A stretch of DNA of 64,000 bases from Peronospora farinosa (GCA_947646735.1 CANTFK010000164.1:1-64000); one strand, 5' to 3'; counted from the first letter of the stretch, positions 42,166-54,363 are shown. Notes: generated from the sequence alone by a model not told the origin. Numbers and translations are program-made.

Positions 42166-43071
42166 TATGATAAAGTGCCAAGGAAATCAAAGCTTGTGGC
42201 AAGAGAATTGCCAGTCACTAGTGACCACAACACGGCCTCGCAGATCCACACCCTCACACCAGGCCCCGCCTTATTAAGAAAATAAGGACCCAGAAGTGAA
42301 GAGCCAGTACAGGCCCCAAAGCCCCGAGGTCCGAGAGCCCAGGGTACAGGGCCTAATGCCCGAGGATGCAGAATCAGTACACAGAATATCGAAGAGTACA
42401 GAAAGTACGGGTGCCAAGGAGCCAATTCTTCTTCCAAGAGTCGACACGGGGCACTATCTAGATCAAAGGGTTAAGGTTAGGCAAGAAAAAATATACAAAG
42501 CATAAGATAAATACACACACTCGAATTTGCTTTACACGTGGCAGCTCTAAGCGCCTCCTCATAGACTCTACGTCACTTCACCTCTTCCGGGCGGGATACC
42601 CTTTGGCCCCCGACGTCCAGCAGGTGTTAGACGGCTCAAGCTATGCATGTTGAACCTCAGGATAGTTGGCCTGAGGTGTCAAGTAAGTGTCAAGACTCTA
42701 CGACCCGCTACAGAAAGCGGTTTCCCTACGGGGAAGAACACAAAGGGGTCCAAGGACCAAGAACAGTCAGCCACCAAAGGGGTACGCAGTACCAGGTGCA
42801 TCGATCTCGACTAAGTCGATTGAGCCCAAGAAAACCTCGGGCCTAAGTGAAGTATGTCCACTCGGGGACCACCAAGTCCCTCCATACAAGGATCAAGTCT
42901 TTAAGTCCTCTGCGTCTAACGAGGAGCAAGACCAGCCAAGCCGACGGGTACACAAGGTGAGACCCAAATTTGGCACGACATGGTATCGGGGAACCCCCTC
43001 TGTAAGTCGGAAGTCCGGCGCTGTGTGTGTTTGTGGATCTCCTACGTTGTTTGAAAATCCACTCCACCACA
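42166..43071 (+). repeat. Family B LTR, plus orientation
   Basis: It is 906 bp. The start is degenerate (TATGATAAAGTGCC against TGTGGTGAAGTGCC) and the end is CCACTCCACCACA. It is the 3' LTR of the element whose antisense gene lies at 40209-42165, and abuts family D at 43072. Confidence 0.8.
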
Positions 43072-44919
43072 GCTCTGTGCAGGACTATTGGACGCATGAC
43101 TATCTGTCATCGCCCCATTCACTACACCAGTCTTTTCGACCTGGGTAGGAATATGTGTCACCTGGCTTTCCGCCAGTGCACTTTTAACTACTTTAGGCTC
43201 AACAAGCTGCGTAGTACCTGGTGCCGAATGACATACTGTCATCGCAATCTCGACTGTGTAGGACGCAGCATCAGCCACATAAGCCTCTCGCAGGAGCACA
43301 TCATTTCCGGTTTCTTGCGTAGAGCTAGCGACTGTGCGTGTACGCCAGTCTATTCATGGTTGGTGTTTAGCCAACCCAGGCATGCCTAGGATGAGGTCAT
43401 ACGGACTCTCCATACCTAGCACTGTGAACTTCTCTTTACAAGAGAAGTCACTGAAACTGAAGGCGAGTTCAACTTGAACTCCCTCCGATTTAACGAGCGC
43501 GCCGTTCGCTAAACGAACGATCACCTCTTCTCACTTGCCATCCTGGCAAAGCGACTCATAACTCGCCGGACTCTTTTTCAGAGCGAGTTTCACAAGTTTT
43601 GTGATGCATTCGAATCCACGAGAAGGGACACCACTTGGTCATAGCCTCGTACTCGGCGCTATAGACCAAAAGGGTTGAGGTCCGACCTTTCGGAACCTCA
43701 GGGACTATGCTACCCATTTGTTCGATCACTCTGAACTTAGAGGTAGCTTCAGAGTCCGCGACAGTAGGGCATCCCGCTCTACTGCGCTCCCGCATTTCCC
43801 GACCCATCTTGTGCAGGTGCTGAACCCGTGCGTCGTGCAAGCTGGTTTTTCGCACCTCCCTTCGGGTTGGGAGACCTTTTTCTGGCTTCCTTAGCACCAG
43901 CAGCTACTTTGGCATAGCAGCAAGCCATCATATGCCCTCGCTTGCCGCACTTGTAGCAGATCACATCTGCATTGCCTAACTCCATAGGAGTGGCATCAGA
44001 CTTCTCGGTCGACGGCCTGTAATAGGCTGCTGCCGAGGCGCTGTTGTAGGATTGCTCCTCAACAAGGCAATGTCAATTGCCTTTCCATCGTCTTTGGCAC
44101 TTTTCTAAAAAGGGTCTGACGCAATTGACCGTGCCTAAGTCCATTTATGAACGTGACCACCTTGATACGTTCCGGTATCGGTTCCACATTGATGGACGCC
44201 GTCAGCGAACGCATCTCCTGCACAAATTCTTGCAGAGAGCGTTTCGCCTGTCGTGTTCCAAAGAAGCGCGCCATAAGCAACACTTCGTTGTTAGGCGGCT
44301 GATACATGGCGCGAATCTTTGCCTTAAAGATCGCCCATGATGGAAATGCATCAGCATTTGCCATCAGCGCAGAGTATGCCCACTCTGACGCTTTGCCACG
44401 CAAGTAAGTTCGACATGGCATACGACACCATTCTGGTGTCGTCTTCGATGAGCTGCGCCACTCCACATTGCTCCACTGCTAATAGCCAGTGAACAATCGT
44501 GTGAGGGCTAGTTCCATCGAACTTCGGAGGGTCCATCCGAATGGGCCTCGGTTGAGCAGCCGGGCAGAGAGCGTCTCAACAGTTCTGTTGAGCGCCTCAT
44601 TACGTGCCTGCTCAAGCCTAAGCTCATCCTGAGTCTTAGTGATGGACTTAGCGGTGGATTGGCTGTTTACCTCGGACGCGTTTCTACGCTGTCCGAGCAC
44701 AAACGCCTCAAATTGCTCCAACTGAGCAACATGTTGCTCAGCAGGACAATGCAAGAGGTTGACCAGTTTGTTCACCAAGTCCCTACGCCATATAATCTGC
44801 CAACTCCCTATGGTGTTGGGTGAGGTGAGGGAAGTCACTCCAGTCCATATTAAGGACCATCTTAACCGCACGCACGCTCAGAGAGACGAATCGTGGGAAG
44901 TACTACCAGTGCTACCAAG
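43072..44919 (-). pseudogene. Family D2 gag and protease, partial copy
   Basis: Leftward from its LTR: gag (QLEQFEAFVLGQRRN, KRSLQEFVQEMRSL), zinc knuckle CYKCGKRGHMMACC, protease and repeat linker, cut at 43072. It carries the TAG at gag codon 26 (44783-44785, shared with D3 and D4), the TGA in protease (43531-43533, shared with D3), and the DSN change plus 1-nt deletion (shared with D1), so it looks like a mosaic of the other copies. Confidence 0.8.
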
Positions 44920-45515
44920 TGTAGACGGGCACTTCTACGAAGTTGCCTCGTACTACTAGCACACAACTTCAGCACAAGCGAGAAAGCAGTTAGAACGTCT
45001 TACCTTCGCGTGCGAGGGTGGTTGGGAGGTTGGTCGACTGCTTAAGCAGTCGTACCACCAGTTGCCTCTCGCTTAAGTGAGAGTGCAACGAACTTCTTAA
45101 CGCTTACAACACCGACGTCACGCAGAAGTTTCTCAACTTCTCGTGCGTGGTGTGTTTGTTTAAGTAAATTCAAGACTGAGCTATATTTAATTAATTATAA
45201 CTAAATATATACTTAACTACTGATTGTCTTATATATATATATAGATCGGATACGCGACTGTTTAGAAGCGTATCCTGTCGCATGATCTTAAATCTAGATT
45301 TAAGATCGCAACTGACGTCCTTCTGAGACGTCGTGATGCCTAGCTTCAGCTAGCGTCATCCCTTCCCATGTGAATCCATCAATGGATATCACATTCACGA
45401 GGGTGGATCACATTTGTGTATCGCACCCAAGTGACAGGTCAAAAGTAATCATGGATACTTTTAGACCAAACATTAAGTATATTAATTATTGTTTACGTGT
45501 AATTGCCCTGTTACA
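44920..45515 (-). repeat. Family D2 5' LTR
   Basis: TGTAGACGGG to CCCTGTTACA on the plus strand, 596 bp. It contains an 18-bp palindrome-like CTCTCGCTTAAGTGAGAG and an AT-rich (TA)n stretch near 45230. Confidence 0.88.
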
Positions 45516-45660
45516 AATTTCGTGTAAGGATCAGCTCGAAAACATTTTGTGCTCGACGCTAATGCCTTAATAAAGCCTGCAGAATTACAAGTTGTCGTGC
45601 AGTCCAATGTCGCCTTACCCGGGGTTATCGAGCAGCGCGACGACGAGTTCTGGTTTTAAG
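45516..45660 (+). pseudogene. Possible Ty1/copia pol end
   Basis: One frame reads CKDQLENILCSTLMP, resembling the KDQLADILTKAL motif at the end of copia RNase H regions. It is short and followed by stops. The assignment rests on this motif alone. Confidence 0.35.
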
Positions 45661-47039
45661 TACGAAAACAAATCGCAGGATTGATCTTTGGTGCAGTGGA
45701 GCTGGACACCTCTTTAGCCAGAGGAAGACTTATAGGCTGAAAGCCTCTTAGTACTACAGAACAATTGAAGTTGACGGCTAAAAGCCACTTAGTTCTAAGG
45801 AACGAATTAAAGGACAACAAAGTCACCATGTTCTAAGGAACTAGGAGAGAGACTTTAGTCAGTCAAGCAATAAGCTTCAGGTTCAGAGAACCAACGCACA
45901 GTGTGCAAGAATAAGCTAGGAGCTTAAAGGTTCTGAGAACCAACGCACGAAGTGCACAAGAGAACAAGTCAGAGCGACTTGCGATCTTAAACTCAAAATG
46001 AGAACTGATTTTTTTTATGCTTTAAGATTTTATGAATAGTCCTACTCTAAGTACCCTACACTAGATTAATTACTATAACAGTAATTATAATATGTAGACT
46101 TCGTTATTGGACGACATGTCGTCCACACATCACTTAGTACAGCAGTATCGATTATCGAATCCTAATAGATAGGATACGGTATTACCGAATACCGTATCTT
46201 AACGCTTATACTTGATACCTCTCTAAAGAGAAGTATCGAGAATACATTATATGCAATATAGAAACTTCAACCGTAAACTTTCGGAATGACGTTACAACCG
46301 TCGTGTGACCCCGTTACATATGACGAACTACAGAAACACGTTCGTTAGAAGGTTCAAGAACCAAGAGAAACACGTGCAAACGATGCTTGTGGAAATTGCT
46401 AACTACCAGTAGGATTAAAAAGCAAGACGAATTGGCCGACTGGTGCGTAAACTTCAACTCGCCGATATGCTCTCGAGTTTCGACGATTGGCATTTTCATG
46501 GGAGCTTACAAGAAATGCTGAGCGCTCAATGTATGGAAACGAAACGCGGCAGGAGAAACTTGAAGATTGCTTGGAAAATGGCTGGGCCGCTTATAATATC
46601 GAAAGTTAGACAGGTATCAGCTATGAGCCTGGCATATCTATTGCTTTTTTGTCTGACGCGAAAAGTAAGTACACTAAGGACTCGGAGAGACTTTAAATGT
46701 AGGTTGTCGGTCTATGAAGCACTGTTTGCTTTTGTAGAGAAACCAACTTTACTTTCGAACGGTGTTTATTGCCTACGATAGCAAATGCCACGCGCTTTCC
46801 ATACCAAACTACATTTTCTTTTGTCAGTTCATAGCCCACCCGCGGAAGTTAATCAGGTGACCAAAAATGCAGCTGTTAAACTCTGCAAAAGCTGTCGCTG
46901 TAAAAATGAGTCTAACACCTGCGTTCTCAAGACCTGACAGTTAATATGTTTAAAAAGGTATATATGCAGAAAGATTTTTATATTTCAAACGCGCACGTCT
47001 TGATTATGGAGTAATGACCTTGTAACCATTGGACTAAAG
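45661..47039. other. Degenerate region left of the GH10-like gene
   Basis: 45830-46000 has two imperfect repeats of the type GGTTC.GAGAACCAACGCAC. 46150-46260 is AT-rich with inverted repeats (ATACGGTATTACCGAATACCG). This could be the 3' end and LTR of a copia element. A plus-strand frame at 46443-46781 (112 codons, hydrophobic middle) has no recognisable family, and I do not call it a gene. Confidence 0.4.
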
Positions 47040-48248
47040 TTACGCCATAATCCAGCCAGATGTGATGGCGTCATACGCTGCCTTGCGCACGAGCCGTGTG
47101 TTAGCTCCATCAGGCTGGTAAAATAGCAGCGGGGCGGACAACTTGGTCGTAGAGTACGTATCCACGAAGTCCGACATGGTCACGCCGGCGCATCGCTTAG
47201 TCTTTTTGCAAGCTGCAATCACGTTGGTGTAGATTACAACCTGATTCTGCTGTTCAATCACAGTGGGGTTGGCCTTGCTTGTCACTACATCAAGCTCTGT
47301 GATCGCGATGTCCATATTCACTCTAGCAAAACGACGAAAATTGTTAAAAATGTCGGCGCCCGCCACCGAATCGCTGTCTTTGTAGTGCAACTTGAACCCG
47401 ACGCCTTCCACCCCAAATCTTATAAAAGATTTTACCATCTCCAGTACTGCATCTGACTTTTTGTTGACAACACTTATTTTGTAGTCACTGTAGTATAGTC
47501 GAGTCTTGAGATTAAGCTTTACTTTCACGGCATGGGCGGTCTCGAACGCGGTAGAGATGTAGTCCTTGCCCGTCTTCTTAAACCAGAAGGACTGGCAGTA
47601 CGATCCATCATCTTCGATTACGTCGCTGACGACATCCCAAGCGGAGCACACGTCTCCAAAGTGCGTCATGACCTTGGTGATATGATTAGACATTGCTTTA
47701 AGGAGCTCTGCTTTCTCCAGACTTTGTACCCATTTCGGTACTTGCTTGTGCTGCAAAAATATGTAGTAAACACATCAGTCGTAGTTTAGTAAAGCAAGTA
47801 TTTATCAGAAAATACTTACCGAGACCAAAGTCTGGCAGCGGACTTGGGCCCCCGATTTACTGGCAAAAGCGACAATTGCATCGGCATCCTCGAACGTAAA
47901 GACGCCCTGTACTGCCTCCGTTGCATCCCACTACAGCAAAAACAGAATCAAAGTGAACGACAGCTCCATTAATCGTAGACGTATGCAGTTTAAGATGTTC
48001 ACCTGCATAGAATTTAGTGGAGTAATCATTCCGAAATCCCGACTATTTTTAAGCTCTTCAGCGTAGTACTTGTCGCTCAGTTGGATAGTGTCCGTGGTCG
48101 TGCCCATGTATCTGTTTGCGAGAGACTTAGCCAAGTCGTTTAGCCCCTTTACGCCCGTGTATGTGGACCCAATCATCAAATGTGGCTGGGCGATAGTTAC
48201 AGCCACCGAGCTGGCACCAAGCGCAAACGCGATAGCAGCGTTCATCAT
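47040..48248 (-). CDS. Secreted GH10 xylanase-like protein with altered active site
   Basis: Three exons (48248-48003, 47930-47820, 47750-47040) with GT-AG introns of 72 and 69 bp, all in phase 0, give 355 residues. Residues 1-20 form a signal peptide (MMNAAIAFALGASSVAVTIA). The rest aligns with the GH10 barrel: TPLNSMQWDATE, QVRCQTLVSHKQVPKW, AWDVVSDVIEDDGS, GVGFKLHY, ITELDVV, GVTMSDFVD. In active family members these read TPEN-MKWD, RGHTLVWH, WDVVNE and T-WG. So the acid/base Glu is Asp (D162) and its Asn neighbour Ser; the substrate-site Glu, Lys, His and Trp are Leu78, Gln82, Gln115 and Ser119. The nucleophile Glu (E271) and His241 remain. The frame has no stop. GH10 enzymes cut plant xylan in the apoplast; this one probably has little or no activity. 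Naming is firm, activity inferred. Confidence 0.88.
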
Positions 48249-48274
48249 TTTCGAGGAGGGGCGAAGTGCGTAGA

Positions 48275-48281
48275 AGAATGA
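48275..48281 (-). promoter_or_regulatory. Oomycete-type initiator of the GH10-like gene
   Basis: On the minus strand TCATTCT (in TTATTCATTCTTCTACG) lies 27 bp upstream of the ATG. It matches the oomycete initiator consensus TCAYTYY, and the short distance is typical of oomycete 5' leaders. Confidence 0.55.
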
Positions 48282-50798
48282 ATAATCGGAACTGGCCTGG
48301 AACAAACTTCAGCACATCCCCATCGCAATATACCTTCTCACCGTTCAGTCGACGTAGCTACAGTGCACTATTGTTTGTTGAACCTATCATCGTTAATCCC
48401 AGTGCATCTTACGTCTTACGACCTCTTTTCTCCCTTTTCATTTATCAAACATATGTCGCACGATCTAAGACATTTTTGCTCAAAAAGCAGGTGGCACAAG
48501 CTCGGATGGTAGCAGAGGTTTGCTGTGAGCATGTCGTAGCGCCCAAGCAAGACTGGCTCCACACACTGTGCTGATAGAGAATACTGATTTGAGAGACAAG
48601 TTGCTGCCGCAAATCTTTGTCATGCAGCTGCGATGTGCCATCAACCAACTTTTGCATGGTAGGGAGTAATATGGAATTTGAGGCATATTGGACAGCAAAT
48701 ATCATTTGAGTTTGTGCCTTATACTTTCTATCGATTCAAAGGTATATGCAAACACTTTTCGACCCGATGCGTGCACAAAGGTATCTATTTATCCTTTCGC
48801 GTTTTGCCCTAATGAACAGGTGCCGAGACCAATTACAACAGGTATCGACTTAGGTACTTATATAACCATTAGGAAACATGCCATCCATCCAGGCGGCAGT
48901 TTCGCACAATTGTCGTGCTCAAATAAAGACGACACCATTTATGGCGTGTACTCACAAAACGGCCGCATGAGGCAGCAGATGGGGGAAATGCAGTCAGAGA
49001 GAAAAATGCTCTTGCGACAGCGAGTGCGGCTAAATCATATGCTGATCAAGGAAGTAGAGTTACGAAACATGTGACCATTTGACATGCTCACAGTCGGTCC
49101 AAAAACACTACTATGCAGCAACTGAGTGAGGGGCACGCTCAAAAGGTGCAACAGAATTTGACTTTTATGCTTTATGTAGCGACAAGTTTTAGGACGAGGC
49201 GAAGGATGAAGATGCTGATGGCACATGTGCATGAGGGAGATAAAGAGAAGCGAACTGAAACTAATGCAGAAGAATAGGTAGACGCTAAAAAGGAATAAAG
49301 GGCGGAGTATGACCCTTACCACGCCAAGAAGAAGCGTTCACTTAAAGAGGTGAATACGAATATGTTGATCTACGTTCTGACTCTTCAGCAGAGCACGAAG
49401 ACAAGAGCAGGGTCAGCACATGGCGGAGACTCGCCAGGTGTTCGTCGTGAAGGAGGCGATTGACGCTGCTTATACAGCACATTTCGTGCAGACAACACTC
49501 GCAGAATAGGTAAGCGTTTGTGCGGACGGCACGCCTGCCATACACATTAGGTTAAACGACAACTTTGTACAAGTCGGACGTACATGCGGCTTCGTGTGAG
49601 GGAATTGTTTGAAGTGGCAGCTACTGCACTGGCGAATGCGATCGTACAAAACAGATGCGATGGGTACATATCCAGCTTGGTCCTGGCTTGATATAAATGC
49701 GAAATTGACCAAGTCACAGTGCCATGTGCACCAACCCTTTGAATAAAGACTAAGGGTGGATGGATACTTTCAGATGTAATAATACAAAGATGCAAATTTT
49801 AGCAAACAGTGACACACATCAGACAGCGGAGTCTAGGAGCGGCTAACAGCCCAGAGAACAACGCGCGATGCAGTGCACAAATATATGGCTAGTTCAATGG
49901 CCATCGCCGTCATGGCGACTTCATTTTTAGATTGCTCTGTCTTGATCGAGTTGAGTAGCAACGACGGTCTGCTTTCGGATGATCAGACTGAGTTTATATA
50001 TATTAAATAAAAAGGAATTGGTTTGCTTATTGACGTCTCTCTCACCAGAACGCCAGTATATGTAAGTAGTGTTCGAATAACTCATGACCATTCATCGCCC
50101 CTTCCTGTCAGTGCCGTGTTGCACGCCTTCAACCCCACGACAATTTTTTTTTAGCAAATTTGGTACATTTAAGTGCTGCGTAGTGATTCGGCAATTTGCA
50201 AGTTGCGAAATTGCAACAAGCATCGAGTACACGTATTTTAGAAACTATCGTTTTTGACAGGTCGAAAAGGTTTTGAGGATACAGTGCAACACCTATTACA
50301 GGTAAAACACAACCTCAACTGATGGGCTAGTGATGTGACAACTTGACAGATGGGACCAGGCGACGAGACCGTCACGTGGGACCATCGGATGATGATGGAC
50401 GGGATAGACGGGCGCTATAAGAAACAAGACGTGGTCTACTTACAGTGCCGTTGAAGTGCATGTTGTAGTGTTGACAGGAAAGAAAAAGATGCTCGCCATG
50501 CTTGGCGACTTGTTGGAACGAATGAACAGGATGGAATCCTCGCAGGCCGGAAAAGCCGAGCAACAACGCAAAGACTCTGTGGAGTCAAGCATTTTTAGTT
50601 CGTTTTTGGAAACAAGGGCAAGTATTAACCTGCAGGCTCTAAAGCGAACCCCTCCTTACAAACGCTCACCGAATCTTTTGCCGGTCACCTACTTTGGTGC
50701 TCAACGACCAGCTTATGCTGGGGATGACATAGTTGATGCGCCGACTCAGGTCAATGACAACTTTTGAATGGGCCAGAAGCTTGATCCAGGACACTTTG
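48282..50798. other. Region with no supportable gene
   Basis: Short frames on both strands (for example 48688-49074 plus, 49547-49795 minus, 50456-50767 plus) show no recognisable domain or internal conservation. 49900-50060 is AT-rich and could be an old LTR. 50456-50767 opens with an amphipathic MLGDLLERMNRMESSQ and might be a gag remnant. I see no tRNA or rRNA. Confidence 0.45.
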
Positions 50799-51400
50799 TG
50801 TAGAAGGTCACTTCGAAAGAAGCTGTCACGTGCTACGCTAAAACACACCTTCAAGCACGCGAGGAAGCAGTTTAACCGTCTAACTTCTGTGCGCGGTGTT
50901 GGGGTGTATGGTCGACCGCTTAAACAGTCGCACCAACGGTTGCCAGTGCAGAAGCGAATTGTGCAACAACAAAATCTTTTAGCTAAAAGCTTCACTAACG
51001 ACACGCAAATAAATATTCAGCTTCTCGTACGTAGTGAGCTTAGTTTAGCAAATTAGGACTGATTTATATATAATAGAAAGTAATTAAATGTAAATCTAAC
51101 TGCTGATTGATTAATTATGCAAAGATTAAATACGCGTCTCTTTAGAAGCGTATCCCTACGTGCAAGCTTTAAATATATTAAAGCTCGCTGATGGCGTCCA
51201 TCTGTGACGTCATCACGACGCCTAGTCCCAACAGGACGTCATCCCCATCAAATGTGAATTCATCGATGGATATCACATTCACGAGGGTGGGTCACGTTGA
51301 TGTGCCTCACCCAAGTGGCAGGTCTAAGGTACATCGTATCCTTTAATGCCTGTCCGTTAAGTATCATATACTTAACGGACTCGTTTTATTACTGTTGAAC
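50799..51400 (-). repeat. Diverged solo LTR related to family D
   Basis: It follows the family D LTR in order: TGTAGAAGGTCACTTCGAA, the cttaaac/gcttaa region, TTTAGAAGCGTATCC, GTGACGTCATCACGACGCC, and GGATATCACATTCACGAGGG. Divergence is much greater than among D1-D4, so it is an older insertion or a sister family. The right end is approximate and no internal sequence is attached. Confidence 0.65.
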
Positions 51401-52636
51401 TATAAAGGTTAAATCTAGGCAAACGGGGTTAAGTCTTCGATCGGCGAAGAATGCAAATATGTGGATTTTCAAGAGTCTAAAATGATGTTCGCAACGGCTG
51501 GATCTGGAATACTGAGTGTCAAAACTTCTCAATCTTCTGATCTACATGGTGGCTGTAAGGGACGCACCCGGAGGCGCAGAATTGATTGTTCTGTGCAATA
51601 TTGTCCATCACGCGTCGCCTGGGCTAATGAACGTCATGCGCGCCAAGTACGACCAGACGCGTGTCCACTTCCTGTGCCATGCCGAAGAGCTGACGCACTT
51701 TGCGTATTCGATTGAGCTCGGCTGCAGTGCAGTTGGACGCTAAGTATTTGCTGGAACACGTCGACAACAAGTGAAATAGACACGTACCTGCTGCGGCATC
51801 GGCAAGGCCGGACACGTGCAAGCTGACTGCCGCTTAATAGAAAAAAAGGTGGCTGCAAATCGGACTATGGTAGCAACGGTGGTAGCATTACCCTCACGCT
51901 ATACGAGAAGAAGACAAGAGAGAGGGCGATACACGCCCAGCGCAGCAAAAAGGGGATACATGAGATGGTCTTCACTGTCAGCGACACGGGCGATACCGTT
52001 CGTGGCAACTGGATCCTCGTCAGCGGGGCGAGTCAGCATCTCGTAAATGATGAGACGTTGTTGATTGACTTGGGCCCATGCGACCACGAGATCTTAATGG
52101 CTGAGGGCGAGTCTCTGCACTTGACGTAAGTCGGCAGTGGGTGACTGGAGGTTACAGCGCGCGGTGGCGAAAGTATCGTGATCACGGACGAGTATCTGGC
52201 GCCGCGACTGGTGAAAAAATTTCTCGTGTATGGCAATCTAGAAAGGAAAGGTCTATACAAGTGATAAGCGCTCTTGCTGGGAAACGCGACGGTGCCATCG
52301 CATTTGACATCTTAATGGGCAGCAATGTGCCGTACGTCGGCGTGATAGCAACACAAGGAAGGCACGGTGTAGGAGAGGCCATCATGGAGGCTCTTGAAGT
52401 GGGTGCAACCACGGACGTGGCAAGCGACGTGCAGGAAGAGCACGCTGCTGCCCTTCCATCAGTGCTTTGGGCATTTGGCGTTCGATACCGTCGAGCGCGA
52501 AATCATGCATCCGCACTGACAAGCAACAAGCACATGTCGCGCGTCTCGTGCATCTACGGTAAGCAAGCACGCAACAAAGAGCCACAGCATGACATGAGCA
52601 CCAACGCGCCCATCATCAGATTCGGCAGTGTAATCG
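51401..52636 (+). pseudogene. Ty1/copia remnant: gag end, zinc knuckle, protease, pre-integrase
   Basis: In order on the plus strand, across several frames: gag-like VRDAPGGAELIVLC (51550-51720), a knuckle-like CGIGKAGHVQADC (51793-51831), protease NWILVSGASQHLVND (about 52007-52052, catalytic Asp of DSG replaced by Val) with ILMAEGESLHLT and YLAPRLVKKFLVYG, then a pre-integrase HMSRVSCIYGKQARN (52532-52580). It is cut at 52636 by the family D3 LTR. The copia assignment rests on the protease and GKQ-type pre-integrase motifs. Confidence 0.65.
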
Positions 52637-53226
52637 TGTAACAGGGTATCTAGTTACACGTAACCATTAAGTAATATACTTAATGTTTGGTCTAAAAGTA
52701 TCCATGATTACTTTTGACCTGTCACTTGGGTGCGATACACAAATGTGATCCACCTGATATCCATTGATGGATTCACATGGGAAGGGATGACGCTAGCTGA
52801 AGCTAGGCATCGCGACGTCTCAGAAGGACGTCATTAGCGAGCTCAAATCTAGATTTAAGATCATGCGACAGGATACGCTTCTAAACAGTCGCGTATCCGA
52901 TCTATATACATATATAGCCAATCAGTAGTTAAGTTTTATATGTAATTATAATTCATTTAATATAGCTCAGTCTTGAATTTGCCAAGCACCGAAGCACCAC
53001 GCACGAGAAGCTGAAAAGCTTCTGCGTGACGTCGGTGCTTTAGTGTTAAGAAGCTCGTTGCACTCTCGCTTAAGCGAGAGGCAACTGGTGGTACGGCTTC
53101 TTAAGCAGTCGACCAACCTCCCAACCACCCTCGCACGCGAAGGTAAGACGTTCTAACTGCTTTCTCGCTTGTGCTGAAGTTGTGTGCTAGTAGTACGAGG
53201 CAACTTCGTAGAAGTGCCCGTCTACA
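52637..53226 (+). repeat. Family D3 5' LTR
   Basis: TGTAACAGGG to CCCGTCTACA. It contains the 18-bp perfect palindrome CTCTCGCTTAAGCGAGAG. Confidence 0.9.
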
Positions 53227-53228
53227 CT

Positions 53229-53246
53229 TGGTAGCACTGGTAGTAC
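53229..53246 (+). other. Family D3 primer-binding site
   Basis: TGGTAGCACTGGTAGTAC two bases after the LTR. The same site follows the LTR of D4 at 60739. Confidence 0.65.
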
Positions 53247-53285
53247 TTCCCACGATTCGTCTCTCTGAGCGTGCGTGCGGTTAAG

Positions 53286-54363
53286 ATGGTCCTTAATATG
53301 GACTGGAGTGACTTCCCTCACCTCACCCAACACCATAGGGAGTTGGCAGATTATATGGCGTAGGGACTTGGTGAACAAACTGGTCAACCTCTTGCATTGT
53401 CCTGCTGAGCAACATGTTGCTCAGTTGGAGCAATTTGAGGCGTTTGTGCTCGGACAGCGTAGAAACGCGTCCGAGGTAAACAGCCAATCCACCGCTAAGT
53501 CCATCACTAAGACTCAGGATGAGCTTAGGCTTGAGCAGGCACGTAATGAGGCGCTCAACAGAACTGTTGAGACGCTCTCTGCCCGGCTGCTCAACCGAGG
53601 CCCATTCGGATGGACCCTCCGAAGTTCGATGGAACTAACCCTCACACGATTGTTCACTGGCTATTAGCAGTGGAGCAATGTGGAGTGGCACAGCTCATCG
53701 AAGACGAAACCAGAATGGTGTCGTATGCCATGTCCAACTTACGTGGCAAAGCGTCAGAGTGGTCATACTCTGCGCTGATGGCTAATGCTGATGCATTTCC
53801 ATCATGGGCGATCTTTAAAACAAAGATTCGCGCCATGTATGAGCCGCCTAACAACGAAGTGTTGCTTATGGCGCGCTTCTTTGGAACACGACAGGCGAAA
53901 CGCTCTCTGCAAGAATTTGTGCAGGAGATGCGTTCGCTGTCGGCGTCCATCAATGGGGAACCGATACCAGAGCGTATCAAGGTAGCCACGTTCATGAATG
54001 GACTTAGGCATGGCCCATCGCGTCAGGCCCTTTTTAGAAAAGTGCCAAAGACGATGGAAAGGCAATTGACATTGCCTTGTTAAGGGGCAATCCTACAACA
54101 GCGCCTCGGCGACAGCCTATTACAGGCCGTCGTCCGAGAAGTCTGATGCCACTCCTATGGAGTTAGGCAATGCAGATGTGATCTGCTACAAGTGCGGCAA
54201 GCGAGGCCATATGATGGCTCGCTGCTACGCCAAGGTAGCTGCTGGTGCTAAGGAAGCCAGAAAAAGGTCACCCAACCCGAAGGGAGGTGCGAAAAACCAG
54301 CGTGCACGACGCACGGGTTCAGCACCTGCACAAGATGGGTCGGGAAATGCGGGAGCGCAGTAG
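53286..54363 (+). pseudogene. Family D3 gag
   Basis: It starts ATG at 53286 (MVLNMDWSDFPHL). TAG at 53361-53363 and a following shift interrupt it. Downstream: coiled coil (QLEQFEAFVLGQRRN), capsid (MDPPKFDGTNPHT, SEWSYSALMANADAFPSW, KRSLQEFVQEMRSL) and the zinc knuckle CYKCGKRGHMMARC with all ligands, then a basic tail. Another shift near 54080 precedes the knuckle. Confidence 0.82.

Noticed and set aside
46443..46781. 112-codon plus-strand frame near the GH10-like gene as a secreted effector
   Set aside because: No signal peptide at its start, no RXLR or LFLAK motif, and stops directly upstream in frame.
48688..49074. 128-codon plus-strand frame upstream of the GH10-like gene
   Set aside because: No recognisable domain, biased composition or conserved copy in the window; length is within chance expectation.
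52141..52641. 166-codon plus-strand frame as a novel host gene
   Set aside because: Its end (HMSRVSCIYGKQARN) and the preceding sequence fit a copia protease and pre-integrase region, so it belongs to a copia remnant.
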